Origin: an uncultured Dorea sp. | GTDB lineage: Bacteria > Bacillota_A > Clostridia > Lachnospirales > Lachnospiraceae | Direction: 5' to 3' | NCBI GenBank assembly: GCA_948468495.1 | Contig: CAOKJI010000052.1 | Coordinates: 1 to 8,514 of the forward strand | DNA length: 8,514 bases | Part shown: one piece after another, positions 1 to 7,051 of the stretch | How the letters are laid out: every line of letters starts with the position of its first letter | Position numbering within the stretch: the first letter of the stretch is position 1 | Notes under the pieces: model-generated | Told to the model about the DNA's origin: nothing | Seen by the model: only the letters and a program-made list of their open reading frames with translations | Databases searched by the model: none | Position numbers and translations under genes: made by a program

Positions 1-564
1 ACTGCATGCCGGAAGGTTGGCCTGAACGGAACAAAAACAGTTGTGATTATCGGATGCGGACCGATGGGTTCCGGCGGGATTTTGATGGCGAAAGGTTTCG
101 GAGCGCGCGTGATTGCCATTGATACCGATGAAAAAAGACTGAATATGGCAAAAGAACTGGGCGCGGATTACCGGATTAATCCGCTGAAAGAAGACGGAAC
201 AGCGAAGGTGAAAGAACTGACCAGAGGGCTGGGAGCCGACGCGGCAATCGTGACGGCAGGAGGAAACATTCCTCTTAATTCCGCGCTGAACTGTGTAAGG
301 ACTAAGGGGCAGGTGGCGCTGATTGCGGAATCCAATGAAGCGGTGATTGACCCCAGTAATCAGTTTGTGAGAACCCTGATTGAGCTGAAAGGGTGCTGGT
401 ATTTTAACCGGGGAGACTGGGAAGAGATTGCGAATTTTATCGTGGACAGGAATATTGAACTGAAGAAAATATCCAGCCACACCTACCCGATTGAGAAAGC
501 AGAAGAAGCTTTCCCGTTATTTGATTCTGGTGCAACACAAAAAGTTGTGTTTGTATGGGAATAG
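1..564 (+). CDS. Zinc-type MDR alcohol/polyol dehydrogenase, C-terminal part (5' end outside window)
   Basis: The frame is open from base 1 and ends at TAA 562-564, giving 187 residues. These are the C-terminal half of a medium-chain dehydrogenase/reductase of the threonine/sorbitol dehydrogenase type (usually about 340-350 aa). Visible are the Rossmann nucleotide-binding glycine motif GCGPMG (residues 18-23 of the visible part), then an acidic residue at the end of the second strand (IAID, D41), which in this family favours NAD(H) over NADP(H). The GADxxI and ExAF-type C-terminal elements are also typical. The N-terminal GroES-like domain with the catalytic zinc ligands lies upstream and cannot be checked. 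A GTG at 43 is internal to the Rossmann fold and is not the start. The gene stops 31 bp before the binding-protein start, so it is probably in the same operon and oxidises the imported sugar, polyol or a derivative. Family is certain; substrate unknown. Confidence 0.9.
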   Translation, partial: TACRKVGLNGTKTVVIIGCGPMGSGGILMAKGFGARVIAIDTDEKRLNMAKELGADYRINPLKEDGTAKVKELTRGLGADAAIVTAGGNIPLNSALNCVRTKGQVALIAESNEAVIDPSNQFVRTLIELKGCWYFNRGDWEEIANFIVDRNIELKKISSHTYPIEKAEEAFPLFDSGATQKVVFVWE

Positions 565-580
565 AGACAAGAAAATACAA

Positions 581-587
581 AAGGAGG
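581..587 (+). promoter_or_regulatory. Ribosome binding site of the sugar-binding lipoprotein gene
   Basis: AAGGAGG lies 8 nt before ATG 596. It fixes this as the start, rather than the earlier in-frame ATG at 491 that would overlap the dehydrogenase gene and precede the signal peptide. Confidence 0.85.
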
Positions 588-595
588 CCAAAGTT

Positions 596-1771
596 ATGAA
601 GAAGAAACTTATGTGTGCATTGTTATGTTTGACAATGACGGCAGCAATGATGACAGCATGCGGAGGCGGAGAAGACAATGCCGAAGGCGGCGCCGACGCA
701 GATGCAGGTTCGGAGGAGAAGACAGAGGCGCCTGCGGATTACGACCCGGTAGATTTCAGCGGTTCGGAAGTGTTCGGCGTGTCTCCGTCAGGCGAAGCGG
801 CAGGCTCGATTAAGGATGTACAGCTTACGGATGAAGAAAAAGAGGAAATCAGAAAAGGAAATTATACGGCGGCATTTTGTTATCATCAGTTGGATAATCA
901 GGTAAATATCAGCAAATACGAGGCAACCTGCGCAGTGTTAGAGGATTTAAATATTGAAGTTGTCTCTACAACAGACGCTCAGTCAGATGCGGACAAGCTG
1001 GTGAACGACCTTGAGACCACGCTGGCTCTGAAACCGGACGTACTGTTCTCTATGCCTTACGACCCGGACGTTACGGCGGCAACCTATCAGAAGTTTGTAG
1101 AGGCAGGAACAAAGATTGTATTTATGGAAAATGTTCCGACCGGATTTACGGAAGATCAGTATATTACAATGACAAACTCGGATTCTTACGGCAACGGAAA
1201 ATATGCGGCTGATATTCTTGCAAGAGAGATTGGATATTCAGGAAAAGTAGCGATGGTATATTATGACGCAGATTTCTTTACCACAAATGAAAGAGACCGG
1301 GCATTCCGGGAGACGATGGCGGAATCTTACCCGGATATTGAGATTGTAGGCGAATACGGTTTTACCAGTATTGATGTGGTAGGAGCATCCGCAGACGGTA
1401 TGTTTGCAGAGCATACAGACCTTAAAGGCGTGTACGCTTCCTGGGATATTCCGGCAGAAGATGTTATGGCGTCAGCGCAGGCGGTAGGACTGAACGATCT
1501 GGTCATCACAACGGTTGACCTTGGCGACAATTCCGCGACTCTGATTGCAAGCGATGGAATGATTAAGGGCGTTGGATGTCCGAAGGCTGTAGAGACAGGA
1601 GAGATTGAGGGACTTGCGGCGGCATGCGGGCTGTTAGGCAAAGACGTGCCGAAATATCTGGTGTCTGCATCTCAGGCAGTAGCAAGAGATAACGTGCTGG
1701 AGGCATATCAGGTTTGCTTTAATATTGATACGCCGGATATGGTGAAAGAAGCGTACGACTCAGCAGAGTAA
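596..1771 (+). CDS. Sugar ABC transporter substrate-binding lipoprotein (periplasmic-binding-protein type 1 fold)
   Basis: This 391-aa protein has a classic lipoprotein signal: a KKK n-region, a hydrophobic core and lipobox MTAC with the lipidated cysteine at residue 22. A Gly/Ala/Asp/Glu-rich flexible linker follows (about residues 23-50). From about residue 88 to the end it reads as a two-lobe Peripla_BP_4 (ribose/galactose-binding type) domain, with alternating strands and helices such as AVLEDLNIEVV, KPDVLFSMP and KVAMVYYDADFF. It would sit anchored on the outer face of the membrane and hand its ligand to the permease encoded downstream. Start chosen at 596 because of the RBS at 581-587 and the signal peptide directly after it. 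It follows the dehydrogenase by 31 bp and is separated from its ATPase by a long palindrome, a spot where binding-protein mRNA is often stabilised. Ligand is likely a monosaccharide, polyol or small glycoside; this cannot be settled by reading. Confidence 0.93.
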   Translation: MKKKLMCALLCLTMTAAMMTACGGGEDNAEGGADADAGSEEKTEAPADYDPVDFSGSEVFGVSPSGEAAGSIKDVQLTDEEKEEIRKGNYTAAFCYHQLDNQVNISKYEATCAVLEDLNIEVVSTTDAQSDADKLVNDLETTLALKPDVLFSMPYDPDVTAATYQKFVEAGTKIVFMENVPTGFTEDQYITMTNSDSYGNGKYAADILAREIGYSGKVAMVYYDADFFTTNERDRAFRETMAESYPDIEIVGEYGFTSIDVVGASADGMFAEHTDLKGVYASWDIPAEDVMASAQAVGLNDLVITTVDLGDNSATLIASDGMIKGVGCPKAVETGEIEGLAAACGLLGKDVPKYLVSASQAVARDNVLEAYQVCFNIDTPDMVKEAYDSAE

Positions 1772-1795
1772 AATGAAAGCCTGCATCTGAAGCAA

Positions 1796-2022
1796 TGTGT
1801 GGCTGGCCCTGCCGGGAGGCGGTTTGGAAAATGTCCGTTCCTGTGCAAAGCTGGGCAACATTCCAGCGAACTAACTGCCAACTGCGGCTAAAGCATTCAG
1901 GAATGCCTTCATGCTTAAGCCGCAGTAAGCAGTGGATTTCGCTTCCATTAAAAGCGCCCCTTGGATGCTTTGTACAGGGAAGGACGTCTTCCAAACCGTC
2001 TCCCGGCAGGGCCGGCCGCGTA
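1796..2022 (+). repeat. Long imperfect palindrome (about 227 nt), candidate MITE-like element or structured intercistronic RNA
   Basis: Bases 1796-1851 are the reverse complement of 1967-2022: 46 of 56 positions are Watson-Crick pairs, 8 are G-U pairs in + strand RNA and only 2 (1830/1988 and 1837/1981) are mismatched. Inside lies a second stem, 1881-1896 with 1911-1926 (15 of 16 pairs; A1890/A1917 mismatched), closed by a 14-nt loop at 1897-1910. Shorter helices join the two: 1853-1856/1956-1959, 1865-1870/1938-1943 and 1874-1878/1929-1933. The whole can fold into one long hairpin. Open frames on both strands here (1795-2028 + and part of 1871-2200 -) have look-alike translations only because of the symmetry. 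There is no T-tract after it, so it is not a simple terminator. No transposase and no clear flanking direct repeat are seen. I do not recognise the family. It could be a dispersed palindromic repeat (REP/ERIC/MITE-like) or a cis-acting mRNA element. Confidence 0.85.
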
Positions 2023-2077
2023 GGTTAATGGCGTGGGAGATATGGTTGTGCGGGTGCAGGATTCCATTTTTAAATTT

Positions 2078-2084
2078 AAAGGAG
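2078..2084 (+). promoter_or_regulatory. Ribosome binding site of the ABC ATPase gene
   Basis: AAAGGAG is followed after 11 nt by ATG 2096. It excludes the longer frame beginning at 2033, whose first codons run through this site. A TTG at 2090, 5 nt from the site, is a less likely alternative start adding two residues. Confidence 0.75.
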
Positions 2085-2095
2085 AAATTTTGAGT

Positions 2096-3595
2096 ATGAG
2101 TGATGCATATGCAATTTCTTTGGAACATATATATAAATCCTTTGGGAGCGTCGAGGTTTTGAAGGATGTGAATTTCCATCTGGTGAAGGGGACGGTGCAT
2201 GCTCTGGTGGGAGGAAACGGCGCGGGGAAGTCTACGCTGATGAAGATTCTTACCGGAGTGTATACCTGCGACAGCGGGAAAATCGTGGTTGACGGGAATG
2301 AAGTGAAGATACGGAATACGAAGGACGCGCAGAAGAACGGCATTAAGATGATATTCCAGGAATTGAGTCTGTCGCCCACGATGACGGTTATGGAGAATAT
2401 TTTCCTTGCAAATGAGAGTGTGAAAGGAATCGCGCTGAATAAGAAGGAAATGTATCGGAGAACTGCGGAGTTATTTGAGGAACTGCATATTCATGTGAAG
2501 CCCACAGATAAAGTGAAGGATTTGGATGTAGGAGTGCAGCAGCTTGTAGAGATTGCGAAGGCTTTGTCGGTGGAAGCGAAAGTGCTGATTATGGATGAAC
2601 CGACCGCTTCGCTTACGGAAAAGGAAACCAATACATTATTCCGGATTATTGAACAGCTTAAGGAAAAGGGCGTTTCGATTGTCTATATTTCTCACCGTAT
2701 GAAAGAAATATTCCGCGTATGCGATAAGATTACTGTGCTGAAGGATGGAGAAATTGTACAGGAGAGAAATAAGGAAGATTTTACGCTGGATTCTCTCATC
2801 GAGGTGATGCTCGGCGGCAGCGTGGAGAAACAGATGAAATATATTCCCCGTAAGGAGCCGATTGGAGACGAGAAGATTCTGACAGTTAAGAATTTAAAGG
2901 TTGGAAACCGAGTGGACGGCGTGTCTTTTGAGCTGAGAAAAGGAGAGATTCTGGGGCTTGCAGGACTGATGGGCAGCGGACGGACGGAAACGCTGGAGGC
3001 TCTTTTCGGTCTTAGAAAAAAGGAAGAGGGAACAGAAATCCAGATGGACGGACGTTCCGTTAAGCTTCATACGGTGTCCCAGGCAATCCAGAGTGGATTC
3101 GCGCTAATCCCGGAGGACAGAAGACGTCAGGGGTTAGTCTTGGAGCACACTCTGAAAGAGAATGTGGTATTGCCGAACTTCAAGTCGGTGATGAAGGGAA
3201 TCCGGATTGACCGGAATAAAGTCAGAGCGATGACGGAAGAGGCAATTGAAACGCTGGCGATTAAGACGGGAAGCGTGGAAGCAGGGATGCTGAGCCTGTC
3301 TGGCGGTAACCAGCAGAAGGCGGTTATTGCAAAATGGCTGAATACCAATCCGAAAATCCTGCTGATGGACGAGCCGACGGCGGGTGTAGACGTTATGGCG
3401 AAAGCGGAAATTATTGATATTGTCCGCAAATACGTAGCAAAAGGGAACAGTGTGATCTTCGTATCTTCTGAGTTGTCTGAAATGATGGCGATCTGCGACA
3501 GGATATTAGTCTATCATGCAGGGAAGATTAAGCAGGAGTTTGAACGGGAAAAGATTGAAAGCGAGGAACAGTTAGAGTATGCAATCCAACACTAA
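2096..3595 (+). CDS. Sugar ABC transporter ATP-binding protein, two nucleotide-binding domains (RbsA/MglA/XylG, CUT2 type)
   Basis: At 499 aa it has the usual length of RbsA-like ATPases. Domain 1 carries Walker A GGNGAGKST (39-47), Q-loop Q89, the family's non-canonical signature DVGVQQ (144-149), Walker B VLIMDE (163-168) and switch histidine H200. Domain 2 has the degenerate P-loop GLMGSGRT (290-297) expected in this family, signature LSGGNQQ (401-407), Walker B LLMDEP (422-427) and SSE in place of the switch histidine (457-459). Thus only domain 1 is likely to be a full ATPase site, as in known ribose and galactose importers. It powers uptake through the permease encoded directly downstream, on the cytoplasmic face. 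Its last 17 bases overlap the permease gene, so translation of the two is probably coupled. Start at 2096 is set by the RBS at 2078-2084; the protein then begins just before the first beta strand. Confidence 0.95.
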   Translation: MSDAYAISLEHIYKSFGSVEVLKDVNFHLVKGTVHALVGGNGAGKSTLMKILTGVYTCDSGKIVVDGNEVKIRNTKDAQKNGIKMIFQELSLSPTMTVMENIFLANESVKGIALNKKEMYRRTAELFEELHIHVKPTDKVKDLDVGVQQLVEIAKALSVEAKVLIMDEPTASLTEKETNTLFRIIEQLKEKGVSIVYISHRMKEIFRVCDKITVLKDGEIVQERNKEDFTLDSLIEVMLGGSVEKQMKYIPRKEPIGDEKILTVKNLKVGNRVDGVSFELRKGEILGLAGLMGSGRTETLEALFGLRKKEEGTEIQMDGRSVKLHTVSQAIQSGFALIPEDRRRQGLVLEHTLKENVVLPNFKSVMKGIRIDRNKVRAMTEEAIETLAIKTGSVEAGMLSLSGGNQQKAVIAKWLNTNPKILLMDEPTAGVDVMAKAEIIDIVRKYVAKGNSVIFVSSELSEMMAICDRILVYHAGKIKQEFEREKIESEEQLEYAIQH

Positions 3596-4538
3596 AGGAA
3601 GAAAGAAAATCGATATCAACGATTATATGGTGTACATTATCTTTGTCGTTGTACTTACCATATTTGCAGTATGGCTGGGCGGTACCTTTTTCAGCATGTC
3701 GAATATTCTGAACATTACGAGACAGGCCGGCGCTACGGCAGTCATGGCGGTGGGAATGGTATTCGTAATTGGTCTTGGACATATTGACCTTTCGATTGGC
3801 TCAGTTGTTGCGCTGTCAGCCATGATTATTGCCATGATTTTAAGAACGACAAATAATATTATTCTTGCGCTGGCGGCGGGGCTTGCACTTGGAGCGGTAG
3901 TGGGCGCGTTTAACGGATTTGCAGTAGTGAAGCTGAAAATGCCGGCGTTTCTTGTAACATTAGGAGTAAGCAGCGTCATTCGGGGAATTGCAATGTGGAC
4001 AACGAATACCAAAGCAGTGCCGATTGTGAATAAGACCTTCAACCACTGGTTTGGCGCGGGAGATGTGGGCGTGGTACCGGTATTGTTCCTCTGGACGATT
4101 CTGGCGCTGGCTCTGGGATATTTTGTGCTGGAATGGACGCCCTTTGGGAAAAGAACCATGGCTACCGGAGGCAATTACATGGCCTCAAAGTATTCGGGAG
4201 TAAAGGTGGAATTAATTACGTTCCAGGTATTTATCATTATGGGAGTAATCTCCGCGTTGGCGGGAGCGCTGTATGCGGGCAGAATGCAAACCGCAAGATG
4301 GTCCTATGGAGACGGAGTTGAGATGGATGTAATCGCTGCGGTGGTGCTTGGAGGAACCAGTATGGCCGGCGGCAACGGTTCGATTGTTGGAGCGGTTGTA
4401 GGCGCGCTTCTGATTAATATGATAAATAACGGCCTGGTAATCGGCGGGTTCAATACGGCCCAGCAGATTATTATGAAGGGTATCATTATCATCCTTGCCG
4501 TAGCGCTTGGAAGTGTGAAGACCAAAAAGCGGGCATAG
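3579..4538 (+). CDS. Sugar ABC transporter permease (RbsC-like, BPD_transp_2 family)
   Basis: This 319-aa integral membrane protein has about nine or ten hydrophobic segments (for example about 17-34, 53-68, 73-88, 95-115, 165-184, 214-235, 266-288 and 297-312). The N-terminus is positively charged (KGRKK), as is the C-terminus (KTKKRA), both fitting the cytoplasm. Family hallmarks are GLGHIDLSIG (65-74, usually G-IDLSVG), the cytoplasmic loop TPFGKRTMATGGN (187-199) that contacts the ATPase, and AAVVLGGTSMAGGNGSI (253-269). It probably works as a homodimer with the ATPase encoded upstream and the binding lipoprotein. The start overlaps the end of the ATPase gene by 17 bp, with GAGGAA (3563-3568) 10 nt upstream inside that gene. 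A start at 3627 is possible but would remove the charged N-terminus. Only one permease gene is present, as usual for this transporter class. Confidence 0.95.
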   Translation: MQSNTKGRKKIDINDYMVYIIFVVVLTIFAVWLGGTFFSMSNILNITRQAGATAVMAVGMVFVIGLGHIDLSIGSVVALSAMIIAMILRTTNNIILALAAGLALGAVVGAFNGFAVVKLKMPAFLVTLGVSSVIRGIAMWTTNTKAVPIVNKTFNHWFGAGDVGVVPVLFLWTILALALGYFVLEWTPFGKRTMATGGNYMASKYSGVKVELITFQVFIIMGVISALAGALYAGRMQTARWSYGDGVEMDVIAAVVLGGTSMAGGNGSIVGAVVGALLINMINNGLVIGGFNTAQQIIMKGIIIILAVALGSVKTKKRA

Positions 4539-4691
4539 CGCAATTCGTAGAGAGTATTGAGAAATATTCCCGGAAGCTGCCATGTTTTGTTGTTATTGAG
4601 AATGAATCATAGTTAGCGATAGCTTAGAACATGATGCAAAGGGAGCAGAGTTTTGCGACGGGGATATACAGGTGGATAAAAGGAGAAAACG
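4539..4691 (+). other. Intergenic gap between transporter and enzyme genes
   Basis: This 153-bp stretch has no gene. It contains a 9-bp direct repeat TATTGAGAA at 4555-4563 and 4594-4602, 39 bp apart start to start. TTGAGA-like hexamers could be -35 elements, but no convincing -10 lies at 16-18 bp. No GC-rich hairpin with a T-run is visible, so read-through from the permease gene is likely. Confidence 0.4.
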
Positions 4692-5123
4692 ATGGTAAAG
4701 GAGATGCACCATATTGGTTTATGTGTCACAAATATGGAAGAAATGATGAAGTTTTACGAAGGGGTCCTTGGTTTGAAGAAGGTAACGGATATTACCATGA
4801 AAGGGAAATTTCTGGATACCGTTCAGGGGAAATCCCAGATGGATTACTGGATCGTAAAGTATGAGACGATAAATGGAATCATAATAGAGCTTCTGCAGGA
4901 CCGGGGGCATGAAGTAAAGCCCCAGACGGAGAATTCGCTGCAGGCAGCAGGGCTCAGGCATTTCGCGTTTTTGGTTGACGATGTAGATGAAAAATACCGG
5001 GAAATTAAGGAAATGGGATACGAGACAATCAGCGGGCCATGCACGTCGGAAGACGGAAGTATGAGGCTGTTCTTTGTCAGAGATCCGGAGATGAATCTGG
5101 TAGAAATTATGCAGCTATATTAA
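4692..5123 (+). CDS. VOC-superfamily (glyoxalase/epimerase fold) metalloprotein
   Basis: This 143-aa protein has a single vicinal-oxygen-chelate domain made of two beta-alpha-beta-beta-beta modules. The first module starts at HHIGLCV (6-12) and the second at LRHFAFLVDD (88-97). The four expected metal-ligand positions are filled: H7, E66 (IIIELL), H90 and E138 (NLVEIM), so it is likely an active metal enzyme and not a binding-only relative. Members include glyoxalase I, methylmalonyl-CoA epimerase, dioxygenases and resistance proteins; the length and layout resemble the epimerase/lyase group, but the reaction cannot be named. A strong RBS (AAAAGGAG, 4678-4685) sits 6 nt before ATG 4692. It follows the permease after 153 bp and precedes the broken TIM-barrel gene by 30 bp, so it probably belongs to the sugar pathway, perhaps acting on a keto-sugar or aldehyde intermediate (inference). 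Confidence 0.88.
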   Translation: MVKEMHHIGLCVTNMEEMMKFYEGVLGLKKVTDITMKGKFLDTVQGKSQMDYWIVKYETINGIIIELLQDRGHEVKPQTENSLQAAGLRHFAFLVDDVDEKYREIKEMGYETISGPCTSEDGSMRLFFVRDPEMNLVEIMQLY

Positions 5124-5140
5124 TAATTATTTATTATACG

Positions 5141-5146
5141 AGGAGG
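5141..5146 (+). promoter_or_regulatory. Ribosome binding site of the interrupted TIM-barrel gene
   Basis: AGGAGG lies 7 nt before ATG 5154. A perfect site on the upstream fragment shows that the ancestral gene began here and not at the later ATG 5328, which has only weak purine-rich sequence before it. Confidence 0.8.
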
Positions 5147-5153
5147 AATTAAT

Positions 5154-5993
5154 ATGAAATATTCATTTAACACATGGGCTTACAGCCACTTTCCATGCTG
5201 GGTGCCGGCATATCCTTTTGAGGAGGTCGTAAGAAGGCTGGCAAGAATCGGATACGACGGAATCGAGATTGGGTGCGCGCAGCCTCAGGCATGGCCGTAA
5301 TATATCGACGGAGCAAGAAGAAAAGAGATGCGAAAATGTCTGGAAGAGAATCACATCGCGGTATCTTCTATGCTTCCGGCTCCAGGCGGCGGCCCGGGAG
5401 GAAATATTGCGTCCGCATGTAAGGAAGAACGGGAATGGACCAAAGAATACTGGAAGAAGTGTATGGAGCTCGGAATGGATATCGGAGAGTGTAAGACGCT
5501 TCTGTGCGTATGCGGCTGGTATATTTACGGAACGAAAGAAAGAGACGCCTGGAAGTGGGCGAAAGAGGGCTTAAGCGAAATGGCGGACTACGCGAAACAG
5601 TTTGGAATTACGCTGATGTTAGAGCCGACGGCCACTGACAGTAATCTGGTGGAGTCCTGCGAAGACGCGATTAATATGATGGAAGATATCGGCAAAGACA
5701 ATGTGAAGCTGATGTTTGACACCACCCATGCATTATACAGGAACGAAGTGCCTTCGGACTATGTATATCAGATGGGAGCGAATTTAAAGCATGTGCATAT
5801 GGCAGATTATGACCGGAAAGCTCCGGGGACAAACGGCTGTGACTTTGTGGAGATTATGCAGGCGCTCAAAGACATTAATTTCGACGGATACATCACCATG
5901 GAGAATGGATTCCCAACTAGATCCTGCCATCCGGATTCTGTTGCGCGCCAGTCATTGGAGAATCTGAAAGCGATTGAGGCGTCTTTGAGATAA
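5154..5993 (+). pseudogene. Xylose-isomerase-like TIM-barrel sugar isomerase/epimerase with an internal in-frame stop codon
   Basis: Read from ATG 5154, the frame encodes 48 residues (MKYSFNTWAYSHF... to ...QAWP), meets TAA at 5298-5300, then continues in the same frame without another stop to TAA 5991-5993. With the stop ignored the product is 279 residues, normal for AP_endonuc_2 / sugar phosphate isomerase-epimerase proteins. The four usual metal ligands of the tagatose-3-epimerase type are in place: E157 (MLEPT), D189 (MFDTTH), H215 (HVHMAD) and E250 (TMENGF). Thus the gene looks recently broken by one base change, or the base call is wrong. A 221-aa product from ATG 5328 (residue 59 onward) would keep all ligands but lose the first strands of the barrel, and it has no good RBS. 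TAA is not a known recoding codon in this group. It lies 30 bp after the VOC gene and 13 bp before the oxidoreductase gene. Exact substrate unknown. Confidence 0.85.
5298..5300 (+). other. Premature in-frame TAA stop codon
   Basis: It sits at codon 49 of the TIM-barrel gene, between QAWP and YIDGARR. Both flanks match the family without any frame change. A single substitution at any of its three bases would restore a sense codon. Confidence 0.85.
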
Positions 5994-6006
5994 GCAGGAG
6001 GTTCAT

Positions 6007-7038
6007 ATGATAAATATAGGAGTAATAGGGTGCGGTAAAATTGCGCAGGTGCGGCATCTTCCAGAGTATGCGGATAATAAACAGGTAAAAATAGCGGGAG
6101 TATTCGACCTTTGCAAAGAGAGGGCGGAGGAAATAGCCGGACAGTATGGCGCGAAGGCATACGACAGCTATCAGGAGCTTTTGCAGGATGAGTCGATTCA
6201 GGCTGTAAGCGTTTGCGCTGCAAACGCGGCGCACTGCACGATTACCGTCGAAGCATTACAGGCGGGGAAGGATGTATTGTGTGAAAAACCAATGGCTGTA
6301 ACGCTGGAAGAATGTGAGATAATGGTGCAGACAGCCAGGGAAATGGGAAAGTTTCTTATGATTGGACACAATCAAAGACTGGTTCAGACTCATGCAAAGG
6401 CGAAGAAATTAATAGACGCCGGAGAAATCGGAAAAATTCTGACCTTTAAGACGAATTTTGGGCATAAAGGGCCGGAGACTTGGGCGATAGATAGTAAGAA
6501 TATCTGGTTTTTTGACAAGAAATACGCGGCATTTGGCGCAATGGCCGACTTAGGCATTCATAAAACGGATTTGATTCAATTTTTGACCGGGCAGAAAGTA
6601 GAAAGCGTTATGGCATATTTGGGAACCCGCGATAAAAAGGATAAGGAAGGGAATCCAGTCAGTGTGGATGACAATGCTATCTGTATTTATCAGATGTCCG
6701 GCGGAGCGGTTGGCACCATGTGCGCAAGCTGGACATACTATGGTGAAGAGGATAATTCAACCATTTTGTATGGAACAGAAGGGGTTATGCGCATCTATGA
6801 TAACCCGGAATATTCGCTGATTGTAGAAAAGAAAGACGGAACAAAAGCGTATTATGCATTGGATAAGATTCAGACCAATGACGCTCAGACAAAATCAGGA
6901 ATTATTGACCTCTGGGTAGACTGCCTGGTTAACAGGATTCCGCCGGAAATATCAGGAGAAGAGGCGCTGTACGCAATGAAAGCGATTTTCGCTGCAAAAG
7001 AATCCTCGGAAAAGGGCATCATAGTAAAGTGTGGGTAG
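6007..7038 (+). CDS. Gfo/Idh/MocA family NAD(P)-dependent oxidoreductase
   Basis: This 343-aa enzyme has an N-terminal Rossmann domain with GCGKIA (8-13) and a C-terminal alpha/beta domain typical of glucose-fructose oxidoreductase, inositol dehydrogenase (IolG) and 3-keto-sugar dehydrogenases. The catalytic set is visible: the EKP motif (93-95, lysine K94) and D181 with H185 in ADLGIHKTD, spaced as in inositol dehydrogenase. An acidic residue (D34, VFDLC) after the second strand suggests NAD(H) use. It likely oxidises a hydroxyl of a sugar, glycoside or cyclitol, or reduces the matching keto compound. AGGAGG (5996-6001) lies 5 nt before ATG 6007. The start is 13 bp after the interrupted epimerase gene, and its TAG stop overlaps the RBS of the next gene, so the genes are co-transcribed. 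Family is firm; substrate is not. E. coli ycjS (glucoside 3-dehydrogenase) and iolG are the two closest functional models by context. Confidence 0.93.
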   Translation: MINIGVIGCGKIAQVRHLPEYADNKQVKIAGVFDLCKERAEEIAGQYGAKAYDSYQELLQDESIQAVSVCAANAAHCTITVEALQAGKDVLCEKPMAVTLEECEIMVQTAREMGKFLMIGHNQRLVQTHAKAKKLIDAGEIGKILTFKTNFGHKGPETWAIDSKNIWFFDKKYAAFGAMADLGIHKTDLIQFLTGQKVESVMAYLGTRDKKDKEGNPVSVDDNAICIYQMSGGAVGTMCASWTYYGEEDNSTILYGTEGVMRIYDNPEYSLIVEKKDGTKAYYALDKIQTNDAQTKSGIIDLWVDCLVNRIPPEISGEEALYAMKAIFAAKESSEKGIIVKCG

Positions 7039-7042
7039 GAGG
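7037..7042 (+). promoter_or_regulatory. Ribosome binding site of the second TIM-barrel gene, overlapping the previous stop codon
   Basis: AGGAGG shares bases with the TAG stop (7036-7038) of the oxidoreductase gene and stands 9 nt before ATG 7052. It rules out the in-frame GTG at 7031, which lies upstream of the site itself. Confidence 0.8.
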
Positions 7043-7051
7043 AATAAAAGA

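Noticed and set aside
613..813. Arginine-rich 66-codon frame inside the binding-protein gene
   Set aside because: It is the out-of-frame reading of the Gly/Ala/Asp/Glu-rich linker after the lipobox, with no RBS.
1796..2022. CRISPR array or intrinsic terminator explanation for the palindrome
   Set aside because: There are no regularly spaced direct repeats, and no T-tract follows the hairpin before the ATPase gene.
1795..2028. 77-codon + strand frame and matching minus-strand frames in the intergenic palindrome, with similar peptide sequences on both strands
   Set aside because: The similarity is a direct result of the inverted repeat; no ribosome binding site precedes the frame and it would overlap the stem structure.
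2033..2095. Longer N-terminus for the ABC ATPase starting at 2033
   Set aside because: It would translate through the AAAGGAG site at 2078-2084 and add 21 residues absent from RbsA-type proteins; ATG 2096 fits the family start.
3623..4174. 183-codon minus-strand frame opposite the permease gene
   Set aside because: It is antisense to a clearly conserved membrane protein, lacks recognisable motifs and arises from the biased hydrophobic codons.
5298..5300. Programmed readthrough or recoding of the TAA
   Set aside because: TAA is not the codon used for selenocysteine (TGA) or pyrrolysine (TAG), and no frame change is involved; a nonsense mutation or base-call error is simpler.
7031..7051. GTG 7031 as start of the second TIM-barrel gene
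   Set aside because: The ribosome binding site (7037-7042) lies downstream of this GTG; ATG 7052 is correctly spaced.
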